A DNA stretch of 64,000 bases from NCBI GenBank assembly GCA_000242815.2, contig AHHB01000011.1, positions 124,001-188,000 on the forward strand, given 5' to 3'. Each line of letters begins with the position of its first letter. Within the stretch, counting starts at the first letter, position 1. Below are positions 55,981-64,000 of this stretch, piece by piece. Source of the stretch: Janthinobacterium lividum PAMC 25724. GTDB lineage: Bacteria > Pseudomonadota > Gammaproteobacteria > Burkholderiales > Burkholderiaceae_D. A model generated the notes under the pieces. The model was not told the origin of the DNA, did not search any database, and saw nothing but the letters and a program-made list of their open reading frames with translations. The translations under genes were made by a program, and so were the position numbers.

Positions 55981-57344
55981 GCGCGCTGGCCCACATTTTA
56001 TTGGTCGACGATGACCCTGACCTGCTGCGCCTGCTGACCATCCGCTTACAGGCGGGTAATTATCGGGTGACGGCCGTGGGCAGCGCAGAAGCGGCGCTGG
56101 CGCGCCTGGCGGTGGAATTGCCGGCCCTGGTCATTACCGACGTGCAATTACCGGGTCGCGACGGCCTGGCGCTGTTCGATGAAATTCGCCGCCAGCACGC
56201 AGCCCTGCCCGTCATCTTGCTGACGGCGCACGGCACCATTCCCGATGCCGTCGAAGCGACGGCACGCGGCGCATTTGCCTACCTGACGAAGCCGTTCGAC
56301 GGCAAGCTGCTGATGGAAAAGGTGGCGCATGCGATTAACTTGTCTACGGTCATGCCGGCACCGGCGTCCGGTGACGAAAGCTGGCGCGCCGAGCTGCTCA
56401 GCCGTAGTTCGCAGATGGCCGAACTGCTGGCCGAAGCCAAGCTGGTGGCGGGATCGGACGCCAGCATTTTGATCCGCGGCCCCAGCGGTACGGGCAAGGA
56501 ATTGCTGGCGCGTGCGCTGCACAACGCCAGCCGCCGCGCCAAGGCACCGTTCATTGCCGTCAACTGCGGCGCCATTCCCGAGCAGTTGCTGGAATCGGAA
56601 CTGTTCGGCCACGTGAAGGGCGCGTTTACGGGTGCCGTGGGCAAGCGCGAAGGCTTGTTCCTGGCTGCCGACGGCGGCACCCTGTTTTTAGACGAGATCG
56701 GCGACATGCCGCTGCCGCTGCAAGTCAAACTGCTGCGCGTGCTGCAGGAGCGGGCTGTGCGCCCAGTCGGTGCCGACCAGACGCGCCCGGTCGACGTACG
56801 GCTCTTGTCGGCCACGCACCGCGACCTCGACGTGGCTATGGCGGAAGGGCAATTTCGCGAAGACTTGTATTACCGCCTGAACGTGGTGACCTTGACCCTG
56901 CCGGCGCTGGCCGAGCGCCGCGAAGACATTTCCCTGCTGGCCAACCATTTCTTGCAAAAACTGGCAGCCAAGTACCAGAAGCCCTTGAACGGCTTCGCCC
57001 CCGATGCGCTCACGGCCCTGGTCAGCGCGCCATGGCCCGGCAATGTGCGCCAGCTGGTCAATGTGGTCGAGCAAGTGTGCGCGCTGGCCACGGCGCCGCT
57101 GGTGCCCTTGTCCCTGGTGCAACGGGCCTTGCGCGTGCCATCGCTGGAAGCGCTCAGCTACAACGAAGCCAAGCAGCGCTTCGAGCGCGACTACCTGATT
57201 CAATTGCTGCGCCTGACGGACGGCAACGTGGCCGACGCGGCCCGCCTGGCCGACCGCAACCGCACGGAGTTCTACCGTTTATTACAGAAATATGCGCTGA
57301 CGCCGGCCCTGTTCCGCATGGATGGCGACTCTGTCGCTGATTAA
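55977..57344 (+). CDS. qseF: QseF/GlrR-type sigma-54-dependent response regulator
   Basis: The 455-residue activator has a receiver (phospho-Asp in ITDVQLPGRDG, Lys in YLTKPFDG), an AAA+ domain (Walker A GPSGTGKE, the sigma-54 loop GAFTGA, Walker B GGTLFLDEIG) and a C-terminal helix-turn-helix (NVADAARLADRNRTEFYRLL). It drives open-complex formation by RNA polymerase with sigma-54. A matching activator site and -24/-12 promoter lie just downstream (57409 and 57519), in front of the BON-domain gene. Confidence 0.92.
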   Translation: MSALAHILLVDDDPDLLRLLTIRLQAGNYRVTAVGSAEAALARLAVELPALVITDVQLPGRDGLALFDEIRRQHAALPVILLTAHGTIPDAVEATARGAFAYLTKPFDGKLLMEKVAHAINLSTVMPAPASGDESWRAELLSRSSQMAELLAEAKLVAGSDASILIRGPSGTGKELLARALHNASRRAKAPFIAVNCGAIPEQLLESELFGHVKGAFTGAVGKREGLFLAADGGTLFLDEIGDMPLPLQVKLLRVLQERAVRPVGADQTRPVDVRLLSATHRDLDVAMAEGQFREDLYYRLNVVTLTLPALAERREDISLLANHFLQKLAAKYQKPLNGFAPDALTALVSAPWPGNVRQLVNVVEQVCALATAPLVPLSLVQRALRVPSLEALSYNEAKQRFERDYLIQLLRLTDGNVADAARLADRNRTEFYRLLQKYALTPALFRMDGDSVAD

Positions 57345-57408
57345 CGACAAAAATAAAGCGTGAATAATCAACGGCTTACTGATAAATACTGATGATCTTG
57401 CCGCAGGC

Positions 57409-57426
57409 TGTCGTCGCCAGGCGACA
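57409..57426. promoter_or_regulatory. TGTC-N10-GACA activator site for the QseF/GlrR-type regulator
   Basis: TGTCGTCGCCAGGCGACA is an exact match to the TGTC-N10-GACA sites known for enterobacterial GlrR. It lies about 95 bases upstream of the -24 element, the usual distance for an enhancer site. Confidence 0.72.
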
Positions 57427-57518
57427 AAAGGCGCCGATTTTCGCGCCAGATCCGGTGGAAACGTCTTGGAAAAATCGATTTTTACTGTAAGTCATTGATT
57501 TTGAATGCAATTTAAAAG

Positions 57519-57535
57519 CTGGCACGGTGCTTGCT
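57519..57535 (+). promoter_or_regulatory. Sigma-54 promoter (-24/-12) of the BON-domain gene
   Basis: CTGGCACGGTGCTTGCT fits the TGGCAC-N5-TTGC consensus perfectly. Transcription would begin near 57545, about 87 bases before the BON gene start. Confidence 0.82.
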
Positions 57536-57631
57536 GTATGGGTAGATGTGACGCTACAAAGTGTTGCTGTTTTGTTGCTTTTTATTGCTATCGCCAAATA
57601 AAAGCTTTTAACTTCATTGAGAGGAACTACC

Positions 57632-57994
57632 ATGCAAACATCGAAACTGTTCAATACTCTGGTCGCCGCTATCGTACTGTCGAGCGCCTCGGTCACCGCT
57701 TCGCATGCAGCTGACTCCGCGTCAAAAACACAAGCTCCTGTTGACACGGTAGTGGCCGCCAACGCCGCCGCCGCCGTCCCTGATGAAACCATTACTTCCT
57801 CGGCCAAGGCCGCCCTGAGCGCCGATGCGCAAGCCGCCACCCTGCCCGTCAAGGTGGCAACCGAGCAAGGTGTCGTCGTCCTGTCGGGCGATGTACCGAG
57901 CGCCGAAGCGGGCGACCGCATCGTGCAGATCGTCGCTTCCGTCAGCGGCGTGAAAGAAATCAAGAACGAGCTGAAAGTCAAAGCCGCAGGTTAA
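57632..57994 (+). CDS. Periplasmic BON-domain protein
   Basis: The 120-residue protein has a signal peptide ending near SHAA (about residue 26), a short Ala-rich linker and a single BON domain (about 50-118; VKVATEQGVVVLSGDVPSAE, then VSGVKEIKNELKV). BON domains bind phospholipid or other envelope components, as in OsmY. AGAGGAA precedes the ATG at 57632. With the sigma-54 promoter and GlrR-type site upstream, it is the most likely direct target of the neighbouring kinase-regulator operon. Confidence 0.88.
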   Translation: MQTSKLFNTLVAAIVLSSASVTASHAADSASKTQAPVDTVVAANAAAAVPDETITSSAKAALSADAQAATLPVKVATEQGVVVLSGDVPSAEAGDRIVQIVASVSGVKEIKNELKVKAAG

Positions 57995-58035
57995 TCCCCT
58001 CGCGGGAACGCCTCGCGCTGTACTTTACTCCGGCT

Positions 58036-58064
58036 TGCCCTGTCTGCGGACAGGGCATTTTTTT
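58036..58064 (+). terminator. Rho-independent terminator after the BON-domain gene
   Basis: TGCCCTGTC pairs with GACAGGGCA around TGCG, followed by seven T. Confidence 0.93.
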
Positions 58065-58071
58065 GTCTATC

Positions 58072-58515
58072 TTAGTTAGCCTTGACTGTTTCGGCCGCTG
58101 CTTGCGGGGGCGGTACTGTCACCGGGGCTGTGGCAATATCGCGCATCTGGATTGTCGTCGTATTGGGATAGTCAAAGCCTGCCCCCGTGTTTCTGTCGAC
58201 GATGTAGCCGATGCCGCCGCCCAGCAGAATATTGCCCCAGACGGCACCATTCGACTTCGATACCAGAGTCGAACTTCCCGACAGATTGCCCTTCTTGCAG
58301 TCGACGATCATGTCGCCGGTACTCTTGTGCACCATAACGCTGCCTGGGCTGAGAACGAACCAGTTGCCTGCATCGTTGCTGAGATTGCAACCAATACCGG
58401 ATATTTCCTTGCTCTCATGGATGGTTTGAATAGATACAGGCTGAAATTTTTCGCCCGCGACGGATGCGCAGCCAGTCAGCGCCAATGATGCTAAAACAAC
58501 AGTCAATTTATACAT
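58072..58515 (-). CDS. Putative lipoprotein of unknown function
   Basis: The 147-residue protein has a short signal with lipobox LALTGC (Cys16). The mature part has two further cysteines (GIGCNLSND and DCKKGN) that may form a disulfide, and a glycine-rich stretch (GNILLGGGIGYIVD) followed by GAGFDYP. Similar small lipoproteins are common in proteobacteria, but I know no function. It converges with the BON-domain gene. Confidence 0.7.
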   Translation of the reverse strand: MYKLTVVLASLALTGCASVAGEKFQPVSIQTIHESKEISGIGCNLSNDAGNWFVLSPGSVMVHKSTGDMIVDCKKGNLSGSSTLVSKSNGAVWGNILLGGGIGYIVDRNTGAGFDYPNTTTIQMRDIATAPVTVPPPQAAAETVKAN

Positions 58516-58728
58516 GTTCGCCCTAGATTTATTTGTAATTTTTAAAACAAAACAGTGTAAATTGACATTGTTTATTTATCTATGAAAATATTTTAATTGT
58601 GGAAATTTTGTATCTTTTTAGACAAATCACGGGAAGCGCAAATAATGCGCTGGCAAATCCCCTGTCATTCTCACCGATTGATTTTTAGCGATGAGAAATC
58701 GAGTTCAACGGTAGAATAGCCCGCACTG

Positions 58729-58749
58729 GCGCCGTTCCCGGCGCTTTTT
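58729..58749 (+). other. Terminator-like hairpin upstream of the transporter gene
   Basis: GCGCCG pairs with CGGCGC around TTCC and is followed by five T. It lies about 50 bases before a gene on the same strand and just after a TAGAAT -10-like element (58712-58717). It could end a very short transcript or attenuate the transporter gene. The rest of 58516-58798 is AT-rich and holds nothing I recognise. Confidence 0.35.
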
Positions 58750-58798
58750 GTCATCCACGGCGCAGTGTTGCAAGGCTGGGCCATTACCAGGCTACCGC

Positions 58799-59812
58799 AT
58801 GTCTTCATTCTCTCCCGCTGCCCTGCTGCGCAATCTGAAACCCGATAATTTCACCATCGCCCTGCTCGTTACCGTGGCGCTGGCCAGCTTTCTGCCCTGC
58901 ACGGGCCAGACCGCCGTGGTCTTCGGCCATATCACCACCGTCGCCATCGGCGCCCTGTTTTTCTTGCACGGCGCCAAGCTGTCGCGCGAAGCCGTGGTGG
59001 CCGGTGTCATGCATTGGCGCTTGCACGTGCTGGTCCTGGCCAGCACGTTCATTTTGTTCCCCTTGCTGGGCCTGGCCCTGCGCCCGCTGGCGCTGACCTT
59101 TCTCACGCCCGAGCTGTACGTGGGCATCTTGTTCCTGTGCGCGCTGCCATCTACCGTGCAGTCGTCGATCGCCTTGACGGCCATGGCGCGCGGCAATGTG
59201 CCAGCGGCCATCTGCAGCGCCTCGGCCTCGAACTTCATCGGTATCTTTCTTGCCCCCATCCTGGTGGGCTTGCTGGTGGCGAAAGGCGCAGACAGCAAGT
59301 CGTCGCTCGATGCGGTGCTGTCCATCGTCATGCAACTACTGCTGCCTTTCCTGGCTGGCCAGTTCCTGCGCCGCTGGATAGGCCGCTGGGTCGACCGCCA
59401 CAAGGCCATGCTGAAATTCTTCGATCAGGGTTCCATTTTGCTGGTGGTCTACACGGCTTTCAGCGAGGCCGTCAGCGAAGGCCTGTGGCAGACTGTCTCG
59501 GTGGAAACCCTGATCGCGCTGTGCCTGTTCAGCATCGTGCTGCTGGCGCTGGTCCTGTGCCTGATGACCTTCATCAGCCGCCGCCTGGGTTTTTCCAAGG
59601 AAGATGAAATCGCCATCGTCTTTTGCGGCTCGAAGAAAAGCCTGGCCAGCGGCGTGCCGATGGCCAAGGTATTGTTTGCCACGCACTCGCTGGGCATGGT
59701 GATCTTGCCGCTGATGCTGTTCCACCAGATTCAGCTGATGATCTGCGCCGTGATTGCGCAGCGCTATGCAAGGCGCGACGAGGTCGTGGAAGTGCCGGCG
59801 TCGACGCTGTGA
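58799..59812 (+). CDS. Bile acid:sodium symporter family transporter (YfeH/SLC10A7-like)
   Basis: The 337-residue protein has about nine or ten membrane helices and the family pattern (FFLHGAKLSREA, LFLCALPSTVQSSIALT, FCGSKKSLASGVPMAK). Members probably move an organic anion with sodium; the substrate is unknown. The ATG at 58799 is used since the upstream frame has no family likeness. Its 3' end overlaps the convergent udgX gene by 49 bases. Confidence 0.85.
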   Translation: MSSFSPAALLRNLKPDNFTIALLVTVALASFLPCTGQTAVVFGHITTVAIGALFFLHGAKLSREAVVAGVMHWRLHVLVLASTFILFPLLGLALRPLALTFLTPELYVGILFLCALPSTVQSSIALTAMARGNVPAAICSASASNFIGIFLAPILVGLLVAKGADSKSSLDAVLSIVMQLLLPFLAGQFLRRWIGRWVDRHKAMLKFFDQGSILLVVYTAFSEAVSEGLWQTVSVETLIALCLFSIVLLALVLCLMTFISRRLGFSKEDEIAIVFCGSKKSLASGVPMAKVLFATHSLGMVILPLMLFHQIQLMICAVIAQRYARRDEVVEVPASTL

Positions 59813-61227
59813 TCCTGTACTTGTAGTAGCCGCAGCGCCTGCTGCAGCCCGGCAACAATCACTGCATACGCCTGCCGCCGGCTCGCCTCGTCCGGCGCGC
59901 GCAGTACATACGACGGGTGATAGACGCTCACCACCCAGCGCCCGTCGTGCTGGAGGGGCGTGCCAAGCCGTGGCGTTATGCTGGCAGAGCCATCTTGCAG
60001 CACAGACTTTAACGCCGTACTGCCCAGTACCACGATCACTTGCGCTTGGACGCCTTGTATTTCTTCTTCCAGCCAGCCGTGGCAGGCGAGGATTTCGCGC
60101 TGCGCGGGTGTCTTGTGCAGGCGGCGTTTGCCGCGTGCTTCCCACTTGAAATGCTTGACGGCGTTGGTCAGATAGATGCTGTCGCGCGCCATGCCCGCTT
60201 CTTGCATGGCTTGCTCCAGCAGCGCGCCGGCCGGGCCGACAAAGGGCAGGCCCACCAGGTCTTCCTGGTCGCCCGGTTGCTCGCCGACGAGCATGATGCG
60301 CGCCTGTGGCGGCCCCACGCCGGGCACGGCCTGGGTGGCCGATTCCCATAGTTCGCAGCGGCGGCACTGGTCGAGTGTCTTGGGCGCGTCGCGCGCGGGC
60401 TGGGCGCGCTCGGCGGAAATCGCGATCATGGTGGCGCCGCTGCGCTGGCCCACGCTGGCGCTCTGGCCCGTGCGCCGTGCGCCATTCGCGGCGCCGCTGA
60501 CCATGGCCGGTACGATGGCGCCTTCCGGCAAGTTCTTCCAGAAACGCGAGGGTATATGGCTGCGCAGCAGGTCGGCGTTCAGGCGCGCCGGGTTGAAGAT
60601 GCTGCGGTAATACGTCAGCCACAGGGCTTCGCCCGCATCGTCGATATCGGCCGCGCCGCGCAGCAATGCGGGGCCGGCGTGCATGCTCGCGCCGTCCCAC
60701 AGCATGGTGGCCGTGGGCGTGGCGATCATCCAGCTGATGCTGCCCATGCGGCGGGCGAAGTGGCGCGCCACTTGCGGCAGCACCTCGTGCGTCGGTTCGA
60801 ACCAGGCGACAAAACGCGGCGCGCCTTCAGTTTCGGCCCGCTCGCGGAAGCGCACATACGCGTGCATGTCGTGTTCCTCGCGGCGTACCGCCTTGACCAT
60901 GGCGTGCAGGCGCGCACCGTCGGTGTCGGCGTGCGACAGCACGTCTTGCTGGCCCAGCTGCCAGCGCCACAGCACCTGGTACAGGAAGGCCCAGCGGTCT
61001 GGGGTGCTGAAACAGGCGGCGCTTTCCAGCAATTCCACCAGCTGGCGCGGCAGGCGCAGCAGGGGCGCGTTGGCATCCGTATCGTCTGGCATGAGCGAGA
61101 ACAGGTCGCCCTCGCCCGCTTGCGACTGCCAGGTAACGTCGGCAGGTGGCACGCCGCGCGCGATCAATTCCCGGGCGGCCGCGCGCCACGCGTCGAACGA
61201 CTGCGCCAGGCGGACGACAGGGCTCAT
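59764..61227 (-). CDS. UdgX-type uracil-DNA-binding protein fused to a DUF4130 domain
   Basis: The 487-residue protein joins an N-terminal TIGR03915/DUF4130 DNA-metabolism domain (about 1-250) to a C-terminal family 4-like uracil-DNA glycosylase of the UdgX type. The glycosylase has GEQPGDQEDLVGLPFVGPAG and the UdgX-specific KRRLH loop, whose histidine forms a covalent link with the DNA in studied UdgX proteins; an HPSY motif follows. It starts within the stop of the radical SAM gene (ATGA overlap), so the two are coupled. A LexA box precedes the pair. A repair role is therefore well supported. Confidence 0.9.
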   Translation of the reverse strand: MSPVVRLAQSFDAWRAAARELIARGVPPADVTWQSQAGEGDLFSLMPDDTDANAPLLRLPRQLVELLESAACFSTPDRWAFLYQVLWRWQLGQQDVLSHADTDGARLHAMVKAVRREEHDMHAYVRFRERAETEGAPRFVAWFEPTHEVLPQVARHFARRMGSISWMIATPTATMLWDGASMHAGPALLRGAADIDDAGEALWLTYYRSIFNPARLNADLLRSHIPSRFWKNLPEGAIVPAMVSGAANGARRTGQSASVGQRSGATMIAISAERAQPARDAPKTLDQCRRCELWESATQAVPGVGPPQARIMLVGEQPGDQEDLVGLPFVGPAGALLEQAMQEAGMARDSIYLTNAVKHFKWEARGKRRLHKTPAQREILACHGWLEEEIQGVQAQVIVVLGSTALKSVLQDGSASITPRLGTPLQHDGRWVVSVYHPSYVLRAPDEASRRQAYAVIVAGLQQALRLLQVQDHSVDAGTSTTSSRLA

Positions 61228-62456
61228 GCCGCCTGCAGTTCGGGCCATAAATTCATTTGCTGCGGCACCTCCGTCATGGCGCGCCGCAGCTGTTCCGAGG
61301 TGCTGGTGTCGCGCGTGGGAAAGTAGTCGGCCGTAATGATGAACGGCGCAATCTTTTTCATGCTGCATCGCAGGCGCGACAAATCGGCATAGCGTACCTG
61401 CCGCAAGCGGCGCAGGTCGACGATGCGTTGCGCATTGCGTAAGCCGATGCCGGGCACGCGCGCGATCATGTGCTGGGCCGCGCGGTTCAAGTCCAGTGGA
61501 AAATGTTCGCGGTGCGCCAGCGCCCAGGCCAGCTTGGGATCGATGTCTAGCGCCAGGTTGCCACCCGTGGCGGGCAGCAGTTCGCTGGCCTGAAAGCCGT
61601 AGCTGCGCAGCAGAAAATCTGCCTGATATAAGCGGTGTTCGCGCAGCATGGGCGGCGGCGCCAGCGGCACGCTTTTCGGGCTGTCGGGAATCGGACTGAA
61701 GGCTGAATAGTACACGCGCTTGAGTTTATAGCTGCCGTACAGCGTCTCGGCCGTGGAGAGAATTTGCTGGTCGTCGCTGGCATCGGCGCCGACGATCATC
61801 TGCGTGCTTTGCCCGGCGGGCGCGAAGCGCGGAGAACGCGGTTCCTCCGCCTTTTCATCGAGCTTGCGGCGGATGGTGCCCATCGCCAGTTTAATCGTAT
61901 GCACGCTCTTTTCCGGCGCCAGCTTTTGTACGCTGTCTTGCGTCGGCAATTCGATATTCACGCTGAGCCGGTCGGCGTAGCGGCCCGCCTGCGCGATCAG
62001 GGCCGGATCGGCGTCGGGAATGGTTTTCAGATGGATATAGCCGCGGAACTGGTGTACCTCGCGCAACTCGCGCGCCACCTGCACCAGTTGCTCCATCGTG
62101 TAGTCAGCCGACTGGATGATGCCGGAACTGAGGAAGAGGCCATCGATGTAGTTGCGCAGGTAAAAGTCGCTCGTCAACTTGACCACTTCGGCCACCGTAA
62201 ACCGCGCCCGCGGCACGTTCGAGCTACGCCGGTTGATGCAGTACTGGCAATCGTACAGGCAGTAATTGGTCAGCAGTACTTTCAGCAGCGAGACGCAGCG
62301 CCCGTCCGGCGTGTAGCTGTGGCAGATGCCCATGCCGGAGGTGGCGCCAAAGCCGTCTTTGCCGATGGAATCGCGTTTGGGCGCACCACTGCTGGCGCAG
62401 GACGCGTCGTACTTGGCCGCATCGGCCAGGATTTCCAGCTTGTCCGTCAGTTCCAT
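61224..62456 (-). CDS. Putative DNA modification/repair radical SAM protein
   Basis: The 410-residue protein is a radical SAM enzyme of the TIGR03916 type. The cluster cysteines are Cys66, Cys70 and Cys73 (CX3CX2C in NYCLYDCQYC), and a helix-hairpin-helix DNA-binding motif (IARVPGIGLRNAQRIV) lies near the C terminus. GAGG precedes the ATG. It is the first gene of an SOS-type operon with udgX, its usual partner. Its reaction is not established; repair of a DNA lesion, by analogy with spore photoproduct lyase, is a guess. Confidence 0.9.
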   Translation of the reverse strand: MELTDKLEILADAAKYDASCASSGAPKRDSIGKDGFGATSGMGICHSYTPDGRCVSLLKVLLTNYCLYDCQYCINRRSSNVPRARFTVAEVVKLTSDFYLRNYIDGLFLSSGIIQSADYTMEQLVQVARELREVHQFRGYIHLKTIPDADPALIAQAGRYADRLSVNIELPTQDSVQKLAPEKSVHTIKLAMGTIRRKLDEKAEEPRSPRFAPAGQSTQMIVGADASDDQQILSTAETLYGSYKLKRVYYSAFSPIPDSPKSVPLAPPPMLREHRLYQADFLLRSYGFQASELLPATGGNLALDIDPKLAWALAHREHFPLDLNRAAQHMIARVPGIGLRNAQRIVDLRRLRQVRYADLSRLRCSMKKIAPFIITADYFPTRDTSTSEQLRRAMTEVPQQMNLWPELQAA

Positions 62457-62469
62457 GGGCGCCTCGATA

Positions 62470-62489
62470 TACTGTGTTTATATACAGTA
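62470..62489. promoter_or_regulatory. LexA (SOS) box
   Basis: TACTGTGTTTATATACAGTA fits the CTGT-N8-ACAG SOS box with extended flanks. It ends 14 bases before the radical SAM start and overlaps a TATACT -10-like element on the minus strand, so LexA would block this promoter. Confidence 0.88.
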
Positions 62490-62536
62490 TAGCAGGGAAT
62501 CGAGCTTGTGCCGTCCTGACTTGCAGCATGACATAG

Positions 62537-62560
62537 CGCTATATATAGGTGTATATTACG
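62537..62560. promoter_or_regulatory. ModE-like molybdate operator
   Basis: CGCTATATA, six bases and TATATTACG form the dyad typical of ModE sites (CGNTATATA...TATATNNCG), 35 bases before modA. Seven of nine positions are symmetric. modE itself is not in the window. Confidence 0.72.
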
Positions 62561-62595
62561 CCTCTTGTGCAGCGTCACTTTATCAGGATACGATC

Positions 62596-63366
62596 ATGCG
62601 TCTCACCTGCTTCGCCCGCCTGCTTGGCACTGCTTTGCTGGCCCCTGTGCTCGCCACCGCCGCTTCGTCCGCCTGTGCCGGCGAAGTGCTGGTATCGGCT
62701 GCGGCCAGCCTGACGAATGCGTTCAAGGATGTGGCGCACAGCTATGAGGCGCAGTATCCGGGCAGCAAGGTGTCCTTGAACTTTGCCGCCTCGGGCGTGC
62801 TGCTGCAACAAATCGTCAAGGGTGCGCCGGTGGATGTGTTTGCCTCGGCCGACCAGGAAACCATGGATGCGGCGCAAAAGCAGGGCTTGGTGCTGGCGGC
62901 CGAGCGTCAGGATTTCGTCAGCAACAGCCTGGTGCTGATCGTGCCGCACGATAGCAAGTTGGGCATCAATAGCTTGAACGACTTGACGCGCAAGGGCGTG
63001 ACCCGCGTGGCCATCGCCAATCCTGCCAGCGTGCCTGTCGGCCGCTATGCGGAAAGTGCCTTGAAAAAGGCGCATCTGTGGGAAGCCGTGCAGCCGAAAG
63101 CCATCGGCACGCAGAACGTGCGCCAGTCGCTCGACTACGTGGCGCGTGGCGAAGTTGATGCGGGCTTTGTCTATGCCACCGACGCGGCCATCATGCAAGA
63201 TAAAGTCAAGGTCGTGCTGGACGTGCCTTTGGCCTCGCCCGTGCTGTACCCGATTGCCAGCATCAAGGGCAGCAGCAATGCTCTTGATGCGAAGCGCTTC
63301 ATCAACTATCTGCAGACGGCGCCGGCGCAAGCCATTCTGGCGCGCTACGGATTCAAAAAACCATAA
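62596..63366 (+). CDS. modA: Molybdate ABC transporter binding protein
   Basis: The 256-residue periplasmic protein has a signal peptide ending near SACAG (residue 29) and the ModA pattern (VSAAASLTNAFKDVA, NFAASGVLLQQI, DVFASADQETMD, GEVDAGFVYATDA). It delivers molybdate or tungstate to the ModBC importer. AGGA lies upstream of the ATG at 62596. modB follows after 17 bases. The ModE-like site should shut it off when molybdate is plentiful. Confidence 0.95.
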   Translation: MRLTCFARLLGTALLAPVLATAASSACAGEVLVSAAASLTNAFKDVAHSYEAQYPGSKVSLNFAASGVLLQQIVKGAPVDVFASADQETMDAAQKQGLVLAAERQDFVSNSLVLIVPHDSKLGINSLNDLTRKGVTRVAIANPASVPVGRYAESALKKAHLWEAVQPKAIGTQNVRQSLDYVARGEVDAGFVYATDAAIMQDKVKVVLDVPLASPVLYPIASIKGSSNALDAKRFINYLQTAPAQAILARYGFKKP

Positions 63367-63383
63367 TGTAAGCACGCGCCTGC

Positions 63384-64000
63384 ATGGATATCGCCTGGAC
63401 CGCGCTGGCCCTGTCGCTCAAAGTAGCGGCCTGGGCCACGGCGCTTAATTTGTTGCTTGGCATCGGTACAGGCTATCTGCTGGCGCGCACGCGTTTTCCC
63501 GGACGTGAATTGCTCGACGCCGTCCTGACCCTGCCGATGGTGATGCCGCCCACCGTGCTCGGCTATTACCTGCTGGTGCTGCTGGGCCGGCGCGGTAGCT
63601 TGGGCATCTGGCTGCAGGACAATTTCGGCATCAACCTCATCTTTACCTGGCAGGGTGCCGTCGTCGCTTCGACCGTGGTGGCTTTTCCCCTCGTCTTCAA
63701 GCCGGCGCGCGCCGCCTTCGAGGCGGTCGATGGCCAGCTGGAGCAGGCGGCCCGCGTGCTGGGCATTTCTGAAATCGCCGTCTTTTTCCGCGTCACCTTG
63801 CCGCTGGCCTGGCGCGGTATCTTAGCTGGCGTGTTGCTCGGTTTTGTGCGCGCGCTGGGCGAGTTTGGCGCCACCCTGATGGTGGCCGGCAGCATCCCCG
63901 GCAAGACGCAAACCCTGTCGGTCGCCGTGTATGAAGCCGTACAGGCGGGCCAGGACGACGTGGCCAACACCCTGGTGCTGATTATCTCTGGCGTGTGTAT
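63384..64000 (+). CDS. modB: Molybdate ABC transporter permease (cut by window end)
   Basis: The frame opens at ATG 63384 (MDIAWTALALSLKVAAWATA) and stays open to the window edge, giving about 205 residues of a permease of about 225. The helices and the EAA-type loop facing the ATPase (EQAARVLGISEIAVFFRVTLP, in part) and ALGEFGATLMVAG are typical of ModB. It follows modA in the same operon; modC would be expected beyond the window. Confidence 0.93.
   Translation, partial: MDIAWTALALSLKVAAWATALNLLLGIGTGYLLARTRFPGRELLDAVLTLPMVMPPTVLGYYLLVLLGRRGSLGIWLQDNFGINLIFTWQGAVVASTVVAFPLVFKPARAAFEAVDGQLEQAARVLGISEIAVFFRVTLPLAWRGILAGVLLGFVRALGEFGATLMVAGSIPGKTQTLSVAVYEAVQAGQDDVANTLVLIISGVC

Overview
The window is a GC-rich chromosomal segment of a betaproteobacterium, most likely an Oxalobacteraceae member close to Janthinobacterium. 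This is inferred from the gene repertoire: a lipoprotein-type 3-hydroxybutyrate oligomer hydrolase, PutA without a ribbon-helix-helix domain beside an Lrp-type regulator, a QseEGF/GlrKR-type operon, a DUF6279 lipoprotein, and many hybrid kinases and c-di-GMP enzymes. I count about 40 protein genes, several broken genes and no rRNA, tRNA, CRISPR array or insertion sequence.

Left part (1-10 kb): an iron alcohol dehydrogenase, the 3HB-oligomer hydrolase, a five-gene branched-chain amino acid type ABC operon (livG-livF-SBP-livH-livM, minus strand) and a GMC oxidoreductase. Then comes a 1.46 kb gene-free stretch (9971-11428) with three copies of one DnaA-box module. Each copy has an inverted DnaA-box pair, a second box 157-158 bp further on, and then a DnaA-trio-like CTA/TTA run and an AT-rich tract. 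Three near-perfect parS sites (314, 3925, 46877) lie in the same window. Together these make the stretch a strong candidate replication origin, or a DnaA-binding control locus, that is not next to dnaA.

Middle-left (11-30 kb): mtnN, putA and its divergent Lrp regulator, a chemoreceptor with a structured leader, a LysR regulator, a small membrane protein, a shortened chalcone-isomerase-like gene, ferredoxin, coaD, rsmD, a DUF6279 lipoprotein and glmU. A 7TMR-DISM histidine kinase and its response regulator follow, flanked on both sides by non-coding arrays of DnaA-box-like units phased every 11-12 bp. An Lrp gene and glmS end this part.

Signalling island (30-43 kb): one hybrid kinase on the plus strand faces a minus-strand run of REC-PAS-GGDEF-EAL, a membrane-tethered periplasmic binding protein (frameshifted), a second hybrid kinase (its HPt lacks the histidine) and REC-GGDEF. 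A kinase-domain remnant lies at the upstream edge.

Right part (43-64 kb): an MscS-type channel, DUF2938 and an ArsR-rhodanese regulator sharing a large palindrome, a NadM-Nudix fusion, a stress protein, a LysR gene beside a truncated MFS gene, a PreP-like M16 protease, the qseEGF-type operon followed by a sigma-54 promoter with a TGTC-N10-GACA activator site upstream of a BON-domain protein, a lipoprotein, a bile-acid-symporter-family transporter, a UdgX/radical-SAM DNA repair pair under a LexA box, and modA-modB under a ModE-like site. The window ends inside modB.
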